A DNA stretch of 9,222 nucleotides from assembly GCA_031270145.1 (NCBI GenBank), contig JAISYD010000114.1, forward strand, positions 1-9,222, given 5' to 3'. The stretch is from Planctomycetota bacterium. Its GTDB lineage: Bacteria > Planctomycetota > SZUA-567. The translations under genes and the position numbers were made by a program. The notes under the pieces are model-generated. The model did no database searches. It was not told where the DNA came from and was given only the letters and a program-made list of their open reading frames with translations. Positions 1 through 6,865 of this stretch are shown piece after piece (the stretch's first letter is position 1; each line of letters opens with the position of its first letter).

Positions 1-11
1 ATTTCTGGCAT
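1..11 (-). CDS. Start of a minus-strand gene leaving the window (partial)
   Basis: On the minus strand an AAGGAGG Shine-Dalgarno sequence stands 5 bases before an ATG at 11-9. It is followed by codons for Pro and Glu before the window ends. Only three codons are visible, so no product can be assigned. The call rests only on the strong ribosome-binding site and its spacing. It could instead be part of a mobile-element end, because the same start-site sequence is repeated inverted at 49-67. Confidence 0.3.
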
Positions 12-67
12 GGCGACCTCCTTTTACAAGGCGTTCGTTCAACACCAAGTAAAGGAATCGCCATGCC
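7..67. repeat. Inverted repeat containing two divergent RBS-ATG sites
   Basis: GGCATGGCGA at 7-16 is perfectly complementary to TCGCCATGCC at 58-67. Pairing continues imperfectly inward (about 19-27 with 49-56), leaving a loop of roughly 20 bases. Each arm reads outward as a ribosome-binding site followed by ATG-CC: AAGGAGG-N5-ATG on the minus strand and AAAGGA-N6-ATG on the plus strand. It could be a duplicated start region, a cruciform or operator, or the end of a mobile element. Confidence 0.55.
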
Positions 68-104
68 GCTTTTCAACTTATTTCGGATAATTCCGACTGC
101 ATAA
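63..104 (+). CDS. Very short ORF, probably a gene start truncated at a junction
   Basis: ATG at 63 follows AAAGGA with a 6-base spacer and reads 13 codons (MPLFNLFRIIPTA) to TAA at 102-104. Homology to HsdR begins in another frame at about 119. The simplest reading is that a gene start was fused by deletion to the interior of an hsdR gene. A 5-bp inverted repeat (TCGGA-TAAT-TCCGA, 83-96) lies inside it. A genuine 13-residue peptide is possible but unsupported. Confidence 0.2.
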   Translation: MPLFNLFRIIPTA

Positions 105-118
105 TTTCCAAAAGTCCA

Positions 119-619
119 CTTATCCCCAAACTCCCCGCACCGGTCGAGTCTGATTTATCGAAGGGCATTCTTGAAGCCATCGACATGGACAGCTATCGCA
201 ATGAGGTCAAGGAAACATTGAAGCTGACATTGGTTGACGAGGATGGAGAGGTCGGCCCAGTGCCAACCAGCGGCGGTGGCCGCAAACCGGAACCGGAACT
301 TGACCGGCTGAGCAACATCATCAAGGCGTTCAACGACCAGTTCGGCAACATCGACTGGAAGGACGCCGACCGCATCCGGCAAGTAATCGCCGAGGAGATT
401 CCCGGCAAAGTCGCGGCCGACAGGGCATACCAGAACGCGATGAAGAACAGCGACAAGGCGGCGGCGCGGCTGGAGCACGACCGGGCGCTGCAGAAGGTGG
501 TCATCGGCATGCTGGCCGACCACACGGAACTGTTCAAACAGTTCAGCGACAACCCCAGCTTCAAGAAGTGGCTTGCGGATACGGTCTTTGGGGTAACTTA
601 CGAAGGAGGCGTGGCGTAA
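119..619 (+). pseudogene. hsdR: C-terminal remnant of a type I restriction HsdR subunit
   Basis: The frame is open from 53 to TAA at 617-619. From about 119 it matches my memory of the C-terminal domain of a common HsdR subfamily: IPKLPAPVE, then SDLSKGILEAIDMDSYR, then LDRLSNI..FNDQFGNIDWKDADR, and finally ELFKQFSDNPSFKKWLADTVF. A full HsdR is about 1000 residues; here only the last ~165 exist. The PD-ExK nuclease and both helicase lobes are missing, so it cannot translocate or cut DNA. The ATG at 185 is an internal Met of the conserved stretch rather than a real start. It differs in sequence from the C-terminus of the intact HsdR downstream, so it comes from a second, different type I system. 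Its stop overlaps a new ATG (TAATG). Confidence 0.85.
603..609 (+). promoter_or_regulatory. Strong Shine-Dalgarno AAGGAGG
   Basis: AAGGAGG lies inside the last codons of the hsdR remnant, 9 bases before the ATG at 619. It is the only strong ribosome-binding site ahead of the ATP-binding gene and serves the minicistron directly. Translation of the ATP-binding gene at 639 probably depends on it through reinitiation. Confidence 0.6.
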
Positions 620-639
620 TGGCGCAAGTCTGTGACTGA
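619..639 (+). CDS. Six-residue minicistron upstream of the ATP-binding gene
   Basis: ATG at 619 overlaps the hsdR remnant stop (TAATG) and reads MAQVCD to TGA at 637-639. That stop overlaps the next start (TGATG). The AAGGAGG at 603-609 is well placed for it. It may be a leader cistron that couples translation to the next gene, or the start of a former gene now out of frame. The first option is inference from spacing only. Confidence 0.35.
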   Translation: MAQVCD

Positions 640-2183
640 TGAATCGCCGGCGCGACTCTATGGAGATTAAATGGGAGCCATCCGAAGAGTTTGTTTTCCC
701 TCATCTCCAAAAGCAAACCGTAATCGACGCCCTGGTTGCCCGACGCGGTAAGACCATTGTGGAAACAGGGCATGATGTAGGAGTTGCTGACCGACAGGAC
801 GCGATTGGTATAAACGATCCCCAGACCCTGGAATGGAAATCGGTTTGGCGCGACGAGTGGCTGCGGTGGATTTGCGGATTCGCCAATGCCGAGGGCGGAA
901 CGCTGGTGGTGGGCCGCGACGACAAGGGGAAGACAGTCGGCCTTGAAGACGGCAAACGCCTGTTGGAAGAATTGCCGAACAAATTTCGGGATTTACTGGG
1001 CATTGTCGCAAAAATCAATCTGCGCCGGGATGACGGCCTGGAGTACCTGGAGATACGCGTCCCCGCCTGTCCCAATCCTATCAGCTATCGGGGCCGCTAC
1101 TATCAAAGAAGCGGCGGCACCCTTCAGGAACTCAAAGGCACGGCCCTGGACCGCTTCCTGCTCCGCCGCTATGGACGCGCCTGGGACGGTTCGCCCATGC
1201 CGGAAGTGGATGCGGGCGATTTGTCGCCGCATGCCTTCCAGCGCTTCCGGGAATTGGCCGGGCGGAGCGGCCGGTTGGAAAAGGACGACCTCGCAGGCGA
1301 GGATGCAGTCTTGCTGGAGAAGTTGAAGTTGACCGAAGGGCACTATCTCCGGCGCGCCGCCGTCGTATTATTTCACCCCGACCCCCGCCGCTTTTTCAGC
1401 GGCGCGTTCATAAAAATCGGCTACTTCCAGTCCGAGTCCGAACTGGCGTATCACGACGAGGTGGCAGGCGACCTGTTCGCGCAAGTCAGGCAGGCGCTGG
1501 ACCTGCTCCTTGGCAAATACCTGAAGGCGGTTATCGGCTACGAGGATATTGTCCGCGTTGAACGTTTTCCAACGCACAGGGCGGCCTTGCGCGAAGCATT
1601 GTTGAACGCCATTGTACATCGCGATTACGCAAACCCGGCACCCACGCAAATCCGGTCCTATGCCGACCGGCTGCTGATTTGGAACCCGGCAAGCTTGCCG
1701 GAGGGCTGGACGGAAAAGACGCTGCTGGAGACCCATGCCTCCTGCCCGTTCAACCCCGACATTGCCAACGCTTTTTTCCGGGCAGGCGAGATTGAGGCGT
1801 GGGGGCGGGGCATTGAACGCATTTTTGCCTCCTGCCGGGAAGCCGGCAATCCGACTCCCCGATTCCGCTTTGACGGGACGGGCTTGTGGACGGAATTCCC
1901 GTTTTCGGCAGATTATGTGCAAACCTTGCAATCCGGAATCGGCGGGGCGAAGGGAGAACCGGCCGGAATGCGGGTAAAAACGCGGGTAAAAACGCGGGTA
2001 AAAACCGATGCTGTTCTGTTAAAGCTTCTTGGCGAGCAGCCGGAGTTGTCCCTGGTGGAAGCCGCCAAAATCCTGTCCAAAAACACCACCACCATTGAAC
2101 GCGCCGCCCGAAAGCTGAGGGCGGAGGGACGCCTGCGCCGCGTTGGGCCGAAAAATGGGGGACATTGGGAGGTATTGCCATGA
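639..2183 (+). CDS. AlbA_2 (Schlafen-like) / GHKL ATP-binding protein with C-terminal winged helix
   Basis: This 514-residue protein resembles the COG2865 'predicted transcriptional regulator' family. An AlbA_2 domain starts near residue 63 (LEWKSVWRDE..WICGFANAEGGTLVVG). The ATPase part has EALLNAIVHRDY at 319-330 (E319 and N323 fit the GHKL N-box), then NPASLPEG and WGRGIER at 388-394. A winged helix-turn-helix occupies about 457-510. Between them lies a VKTR tandem repeat (445-456). The start at 639 overlaps the previous stop; ATG 660 is an alternative, and neither has its own good Shine-Dalgarno. Residues 1-60 are an unusual extension ahead of AlbA_2. Related genes are often found inside type I R-M loci; their exact role is not settled (a regulator or accessory defence factor is inferred). 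The stop overlaps the HsdR start (ATGA). Confidence 0.85.
   Translation: MNRRRDSMEIKWEPSEEFVFPHLQKQTVIDALVARRGKTIVETGHDVGVADRQDAIGINDPQTLEWKSVWRDEWLRWICGFANAEGGTLVVGRDDKGKTVGLEDGKRLLEELPNKFRDLLGIVAKINLRRDDGLEYLEIRVPACPNPISYRGRYYQRSGGTLQELKGTALDRFLLRRYGRAWDGSPMPEVDAGDLSPHAFQRFRELAGRSGRLEKDDLAGEDAVLLEKLKLTEGHYLRRAAVVLFHPDPRRFFSGAFIKIGYFQSESELAYHDEVAGDLFAQVRQALDLLLGKYLKAVIGYEDIVRVERFPTHRAALREALLNAIVHRDYANPAPTQIRSYADRLLIWNPASLPEGWTEKTLLETHASCPFNPDIANAFFRAGEIEAWGRGIERIFASCREAGNPTPRFRFDGTGLWTEFPFSADYVQTLQSGIGGAKGEPAGMRVKTRVKTRVKTDAVLLKLLGEQPELSLVEAAKILSKNTTTIERAARKLRAEGRLRRVGPKNGGHWEVLP
1970..2005 (+). repeat. Three perfect 12-bp tandem repeats inside the ATP-binding gene
   Basis: GCGGGTAAAAAC occurs three times head to tail with no mismatch, encoding three R-V-K-T units at residues 445-456. 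The unit is a multiple of three, so copy-number change keeps the frame. It lies exactly between the ATPase domain and the winged helix, so it acts as a basic linker of adjustable length. Confidence 0.9.
2167..2172 (+). promoter_or_regulatory. Ribosome-binding site deciding the HsdR start
   Basis: GGGAGG stands 7 bases before the ATG at 2180, which overlaps the TGA of the preceding gene (ATGA). This favours 2180 over the in-frame TTG at 2165, which lies too close to, or inside, the site. Confidence 0.7.
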
Positions 2184-5100
2184 AGCTGCCCATCCGCCCG
2201 GAACGGGCGACCCAGAACAGGATTATCGCCCTCTTTACCGCCCCCGACCGGCCGGATTCTTTGGGCTACCGCTATCTCGGCGACTGGAGCGACCGGGAAA
2301 ACCACCCCATTGAAGAAGCCATTCTCACCGACAATCTGGTGAAGCGGGGCTATCCGACCGCCGTCGTTTCCGCCGCCCTGTTGAAACTGCGCCGGGTGGT
2401 TGACGCCGCCCCCGGCGCCAGCCTGTACCAGGTCAACATGGACGTCTATCAGTTGCTCCGCTACGGGGTACAAGTGTCGGTGGCGGCGGGAAAGCCGAAT
2501 CAAACCGTTCACCTGATCGACTGGGACAGGCCGGACTCCAACGACTTCGCCTTGGCCGAAGAGGTGACTCTCCGGGGAGGGCACGAGCGTCGGCCCGATA
2601 TCGTCCTCTATATCAACGGAATTCCGGTGGCGGTCATGGAATTGAAGCGTGGTTCGGCGGAGGTGGGGGACGGGGTGAGGCAGTTGGTCAGCAACCAGGA
2701 GGCGATGTTCAACCAGCAGTTCTTCAGCGCGGTTCAGTTGCTCTTGGCCGGGAACGACTCCCAAGGGCTGCGCTACGGCACCACCGGGACGCCGGAGAAG
2801 CTGTTCCTGGAGTGGAAATCGGGCGCGACAAACGCGGCGGTCGGCGACAACCTGGATCGACCCCTTGCCGAACTGTGCGAAAAGAGGCGCTTGTTGGACA
2901 TCATCCGCAATTTCGTTATCTTCGACGCCGGCACGAAGAAGATACCGAGGAAGCACCAGTATGAGGGCATAAAGGCGGCCCAAGCCAAACTTGCCAAGAA
3001 AGAAGGGGGCGTCATCTGGCATACCCAGGGGAGCGGCAAAAGCATCCTGATGGTGCTCCTGGCCAAATGGCTGCTGGAGCACGACCCCGACGCCCGGGTT
3101 CTCATCGTCACCGACAGGGACGAACTGGATCGCCAGATTGACGGAGTCATGCGGAACACCGGCGTGTCCGGGGAAACCTCGTCCCGAATCCAGTCGCGGG
3201 CGGAACTGGTCCAGAAACTCGGAGCTTCTACCCCGCGCCTCCTGTGCGCCTTAATCCATAAAATCAACCCTTCAGACCTCCAGGGGGAGAAGCCCAGGAT
3301 CGCGGGGCAGTTTTACGTCTTCGTGGACGAGTGCCACCGCACCCAGGGCGGCGCCATGAACCGGCAGATGAAACGCTGGCTGGACAGCGCCATCTTCGTC
3401 GGCTTCACCGGCACTCCCTTGCTGCGGGCGGACCGGAAGGCGACCCGCGAGGTCTTCGGCGCCTACATCCACACCTACAAATTCCAGCAGGCGGTGGCGG
3501 ACAGGGTGATACTCGATCTCAAGTACGAGGCGCGCGACATCCCTCAGCGCCTCTCCTCGGAACAGGCCGTGGATGACTGGTTCGCCGCCAAGACCAAGGG
3601 CTTGAACAACTACCGGAAGGCGGTCTTGCGGGAACGCTGGGCCACCATGCGGGAGTTGATGAGCTCGGAAGGCCGCAAGGGGAAAATCATCGTCGGAATC
3701 ATACAGGACTTCGCTGTCAAGCCGCGGCTCAACAGCGACCGGGGGACGGCCATTCTGGTAGTGGAATCCATATACGACGCCTGCCACTATTTCCGCCTGT
3801 TCCAGAACACGCCTTTCGGGAAACATTGCGGGCTGGTTACCTCCTACGAGCCGACCGCCGCTTCCGTGTCGCGCGAACCGTTGGAAGGGGACGAGAAGTA
3901 CAAATACGACACCTACACCGACTATGTGCTCCATGGCCGAACGACTCTCCAGTATGAAAACGAAGTCCGGCGGCTGTTCCAGGAGGAGCCGGCGCGGATG
4001 AAGCTTCTCATTGTCGTGGACAAGCTTCTGACCGGTTTCGACGCGCCATCCTGCACCTATATCTACCTGGACAAGACCATCCGGGACCACAACCTTTTCC
4101 AGGCGATATGCCGGACCAACCGCCTGGACGGGGACGACAAGGATTTCGGCTACATCGTCGATTACCAGCAGTTGTTTCATCACCTGCAAAACGCCGTATC
4201 GGTCTACACTTCGGACGAGTTGGATACTGACGAGTCCGGGGAGACCGGGAATCCAGAGATTGGCGACTGGCTCAGAGTCGGCAGGGAAAAGCTGGACAAG
4301 GCGCGGGAGGAACTAAAACACCTGTGCGAGCCCGTAGCCCCGCCGCAGGAATTGGAGCGGTATCTCGCCTATTTCTGCGGGGATGCCGCCAACCCCAACG
4401 CTCTTTCCGACACCGAGCCGCTCCGGATAGCTTTTTACAAGGCGACGGCAGGATTCTTTCGAGCCTACGCCGCCATATCGGGTAATCTTGCCGAGGCCGG
4501 CTATTCCCCTTCCGACATAGCCGCCATGGAAAAGGAAACCGTCTTCTTCGCGGAAATCCGCGCCGCCGTCAAGCGCCACTCGGGGGAGGTGTTCGACATC
4601 AAGCCCTTCGAGTCGGACATGCGACACTTTATCAACACCCACATCCAAGCCAATCCCTCCACCAGTCTGGGGGATACCGGCTCCTTGACCGACGCCATAG
4701 TCGCGACCGGAATTAACAACGCCATCGCCAGGAAGCTGAACCGGCAGGGAAAACTGTCAAACCGGGGAGTGGCTGACGCCATTATCAATAACGTCCGCAA
4801 GGAGATAGTCCGCCTGAGCCTTGCCGATCCCCGCTTTTACGCGGAGATGTCGAAGTTGCTGGATGACCTCATAATCCAGAGCCGCGCCGCCGCCTTCAAT
4901 TACCGGAAGTTCCTGCGGGAGGCAGAAGCTCTGATACAGAAACTGAAAGTCGGCAAGTCGCCCGCCGGGGTTCCGGCCGAACTCGTCGGAAGAACCGAGG
5001 CTATTGTTCTTTTCCACAACCTCCCCGACATCAAGGGTGATTCCTTTCGTCGCTCGGATGACGAAGCGGAAAGAGTTAAGTTGGCCTTGGCGCTGGACAG

Positions 5101-5251
5101 GGCCATGCGTAACGATGTTCCCGCCGGCTGGAAAGGCAATGCCACGCGAGAAAATGAAGTGCGGAATATCCTCCATCCCCTTATGGGCAAGGACGCCAAG
5201 GCGACGGAAGCGGTTTTCGACCTCATCAAGAACCAGTCGGGCTATCAATGA
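2180..5251 (+). CDS. hsdR: Type I restriction endonuclease HsdR (R) subunit, EcoR124-like
   Basis: A 1023-residue protein of normal family length. It is the motor and nuclease subunit of a type I R-M complex: it pulls in unmodified DNA using ATP and cuts at a distance. The N-terminal PD-(D/E)xK nuclease shows D140, E154 and K156; the 14- and 2-residue spacings match EcoR124I as I remember it (D151, E165, K167). Superfamily 2 helicase motifs follow: Walker A TQGSGKS at 282-288, DECH at 383-386, FTGTP at 409-413, motif V around LLTGFDAP (616-623), and motif VI QAICRTNR at 641-648. A long C-terminal region, expected to bind HsdM, ends at GYQ. Start 2180 has GGGAGG 7 bases upstream. No frameshift or lost catalytic residue is seen, so it appears functional. 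It needs HsdM and HsdS, and neither is in the window. Confidence 0.95.
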   Translation: MKLPIRPERATQNRIIALFTAPDRPDSLGYRYLGDWSDRENHPIEEAILTDNLVKRGYPTAVVSAALLKLRRVVDAAPGASLYQVNMDVYQLLRYGVQVSVAAGKPNQTVHLIDWDRPDSNDFALAEEVTLRGGHERRPDIVLYINGIPVAVMELKRGSAEVGDGVRQLVSNQEAMFNQQFFSAVQLLLAGNDSQGLRYGTTGTPEKLFLEWKSGATNAAVGDNLDRPLAELCEKRRLLDIIRNFVIFDAGTKKIPRKHQYEGIKAAQAKLAKKEGGVIWHTQGSGKSILMVLLAKWLLEHDPDARVLIVTDRDELDRQIDGVMRNTGVSGETSSRIQSRAELVQKLGASTPRLLCALIHKINPSDLQGEKPRIAGQFYVFVDECHRTQGGAMNRQMKRWLDSAIFVGFTGTPLLRADRKATREVFGAYIHTYKFQQAVADRVILDLKYEARDIPQRLSSEQAVDDWFAAKTKGLNNYRKAVLRERWATMRELMSSEGRKGKIIVGIIQDFAVKPRLNSDRGTAILVVESIYDACHYFRLFQNTPFGKHCGLVTSYEPTAASVSREPLEGDEKYKYDTYTDYVLHGRTTLQYENEVRRLFQEEPARMKLLIVVDKLLTGFDAPSCTYIYLDKTIRDHNLFQAICRTNRLDGDDKDFGYIVDYQQLFHHLQNAVSVYTSDELDTDESGETGNPEIGDWLRVGREKLDKAREELKHLCEPVAPPQELERYLAYFCGDAANPNALSDTEPLRIAFYKATAGFFRAYAAISGNLAEAGYSPSDIAAMEKETVFFAEIRAAVKRHSGEVFDIKPFESDMRHFINTHIQANPSTSLGDTGSLTDAIVATGINNAIARKLNRQGKLSNRGVADAIINNVRKEIVRLSLADPRFYAEMSKLLDDLIIQSRAAAFNYRKFLREAEALIQKLKVGKSPAGVPAELVGRTEAIVLFHNLPDIKGDSFRRSDDEAERVKLALALDRAMRNDVPAGWKGNATRENEVRNILHPLMGKDAKATEAVFDLIKNQSGYQ

Positions 5252-5976
5252 ACGAAAGCGGAGAAGAAGCCATCCAGGCCGGAGATTGCCGCGTCCAGGT
5301 GATCCGGAAGGACATTAAGAACATCCATTTTTCCGTCAAGCCGCCTGACGGAAAGGCAATCCTTTCCATCCCTCTCGCCACCCGCTACGAGGCGGCCCGC
5401 GCCTTCGCCCTGTCGAAACTGCCATGGATCAGGGAGAAGCAGGCCAGCTTCCAGAAGCAGACCAGGGAGACACTACGGGAATACATCGAGCGGGAAAGCC
5501 ATTACCTCTGGGGAAAGCGGTATCTCCTGCACGTGGTGGAGCGGGACGGAAGGCCGTCCGTATCTCTCGGGCACCGGGAAATAATCCTGATTGTGCGTCC
5601 CGGGAGCGCCGAAGCCAAGCGGGCCGAGGTCTTGGGCGCCTGGCGGCGGCGCCTGCTCCACCAGGAAATTCCGCCGCTCCTGGAAAAATGGAGCGAAAAA
5701 CTGGGAGTGCCCCGCCCGCGGTATTTCCTCCGGCGCATGAAAACCCGCTGGGGCAGTTGCAATCGGCTGACCGGTTACATCATGCTGAATGCCAGATTGG
5801 CCGGAAAGCCGAGGAACCTGCTGGAATACGTCATCATGCACGAACTGGCGCACTTCCTGGAGCCAAGGCACAACAATGCCTTTGTCGCCATCCTCGACCG
5901 GCATTATTCCGGCTGGCGGGATGCCCGGGCGGAGTTGAACGAATTGCCGCTGGCGGCGGAGGCGTGGAGGGAGTAG
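5248..5976 (+). CDS. YgjP/SprT-like (DUF45) zinc metallopeptidase
   Basis: A 242-residue protein with the zinc site HELAHFLEPRH: H198, E199 (catalytic), H202, and a third ligand H208 in the HExxH-x5-H spacing. WGSC at 168-171 comes before it, as in YgjP-like proteins. The N-terminal half is a beta-rich segment typical of this family. No signal peptide is visible, so it should be cytoplasmic. The start overlaps the HsdR stop (ATGA) and has no strong Shine-Dalgarno of its own, so it is translated by coupling. Genes of this family commonly follow hsdR of this class. A role in processing or quality control of the R-M complex is plausible but unproven. The C-terminus ends close after the zinc site, as expected for the family. 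Confidence 0.9.
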   Translation: MNESGEEAIQAGDCRVQVIRKDIKNIHFSVKPPDGKAILSIPLATRYEAARAFALSKLPWIREKQASFQKQTRETLREYIERESHYLWGKRYLLHVVERDGRPSVSLGHREIILIVRPGSAEAKRAEVLGAWRRRLLHQEIPPLLEKWSEKLGVPRPRYFLRRMKTRWGSCNRLTGYIMLNARLAGKPRNLLEYVIMHELAHFLEPRHNNAFVAILDRHYSGWRDARAELNELPLAAEAWRE

Positions 5977-6033
5977 GCGGCGGGCAGGGCTTGGCTTGAG
6001 GAAAGCAATTTCTTCCGATGAGGCGAATTCCGC
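5977..6033. other. Gap between the converging metallopeptidase gene and Ada-like fragment
   Basis: These 57 bases lie between two genes that end facing each other. An imperfect inverted repeat around 5999-6018 (GGAAAGC and TTTCTTCC) could form a weak hairpin, but no U-tract follows. I do not call a terminator. Confidence 0.3.
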
Positions 6034-6231
6034 TTATGGCTTGCATATTCCGCAGGGCCGATACCCTTTCTGGATGGCGTCGGCCCGGTTGGAGAATACC
6101 GCAGGGCAACTGGGGCAGACAAACTGGGCGCAAATCTGCCGATGGAATACCCTTACTGTTGGTGCTTCCGCGCTAAGCGGTGTCAGCCGCCGCGAATTCG
6201 GATTCGGTAGCTCGTCTGCCTCCCACCGACA
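6034..6231 (-). pseudogene. Fragment with a C-terminal Ada-type zinc-binding domain
   Basis: The minus-strand frame is open between stops at 6234-6232 and 6036-6034, about 65 codons with no ATG, GTG or TTG start. Its end reads VFHRQIC (6150-6130), then a short Cys-containing loop, then FSNRADAIQKGYRPCGICKP. The H-x3-C ... GYRPC-x2-C-x-P pattern is the signature of the Ada metal-binding domain, which ends many small DNA-binding or nuclease proteins. In Ada itself this domain is the methyl-phosphotriester acceptor. Two extra cysteines (CPSC) sit in the loop. With no start codon it is most likely a decayed or truncated gene; a rare start such as CTG 6186-6184 cannot be excluded. It follows the membrane-protein gene on the same strand but in a different frame. 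Confidence 0.55.
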
Positions 6232-6240
6232 TTATACTCA
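6230..6240 (-). promoter_or_regulatory. Putative -10 box ahead of the Ada-like fragment
   Basis: The minus strand reads GAGTATAATG, containing a perfect TATAAT, just after the membrane-protein stop and directly before the Ada-like open frame. No convincing -35 box is seen 16-18 bases upstream. The same word occurs before the membrane-protein gene, which is the main reason to take it seriously. Confidence 0.35.
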
Positions 6241-6256
6241 AAGGCGGCAACCGCGA

Positions 6257-6865
6257 TCACCAAGGGAACAGCCAGAAGCCGCCCCGCCGCCAGCGCAGTG
6301 GCCCGGGGCCGTCCGGGTCCAGGCCGCAAGCCTCGTCCTTGACGCCGCGCAGCGTCTCGTCCCACTTGAAACCGGCCGTAAGCGTCTCGTTCCCGACGGA
6401 GCCACGCGCCGTCGCCGGGCTTAAGTCCGGCCCGCAGGTCACCCCGTCCTCCGCGTACAATTTATACTCGAACAGCCGAAACGCGATTGGGTAATGAACC
6501 CGGTTCGGGGGACGAGGATGGTCGGAATACTTCCACCCAAGCCACACGCCCATATGCGCCTCGGCCTCCGCGGCACGAAGCGCGTCCAACTCTTCCCTGG
6601 TTAGCGGCTTGTACTCCGGCGGAGCGGCGAGCGGCGGCGGAGGAGGCTCCGGGCATATAACCAAAGCGCCGTCACCGCTCAACCCAGAGTAAATCTCCCG
6701 CCATATGTCGAATTCGCTAGTGGCGGGGCGCCTTTTCCACCCTTCAAAGTAGTAGGGGGTGGAACACACGTCGTAAATCCACACAAACCGCAGATACCAA
6801 ACCCCCGACACAACCAACGACAACGCGACGCCGACAACGCCAAGAACGACGTTACGCCTACGCAT
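6257..6865 (-). CDS. Hypothetical single-pass membrane protein
   Basis: A 202-residue protein of no family I recognise. The start at 6865 is chosen over the ATG two codons earlier because AAGGAG stands 6 bases before it. It begins MRRR, followed by a hydrophobic helix at about 5-22 (VVLGVVGVALSLVVSGVW), which suggests an uncleaved N-terminal anchor with the rest outside the cytoplasm. The outer part has four cysteines (34, 71, 144, 180) that could form disulfides. It also has a proline run at 74-78 and a short acidic, alanine-rich helix (90-104). The C-terminus is rich in Trp and Gly. A TATAAT box lies about 35 bases upstream. It is oriented opposite to the R-M operon. Confidence 0.6.
   Translation of the reverse strand: MRRRNVVLGVVGVALSLVVSGVWYLRFVWIYDVCSTPYYFEGWKRRPATSEFDIWREIYSGLSGDGALVICPEPPPPPLAAPPEYKPLTREELDALRAAEAEAHMGVWLGWKYSDHPRPPNRVHYPIAFRLFEYKLYAEDGVTCGPDLSPATARGSVGNETLTAGFKWDETLRGVKDEACGLDPDGPGPLRWRRGGFWLFPW

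Noticed and set aside
1913..3082. 389-codon minus-strand ORF across the ATPase/HsdR boundary
   Set aside because: It is antisense to two clearly conserved genes and its sequence has no recognisable motif; it is a by-product of GC-rich codon use.
3272..4189. 305-codon minus-strand ORF inside hsdR
   Set aside because: Antisense to the helicase motifs of HsdR, with no start signal or motif of its own.
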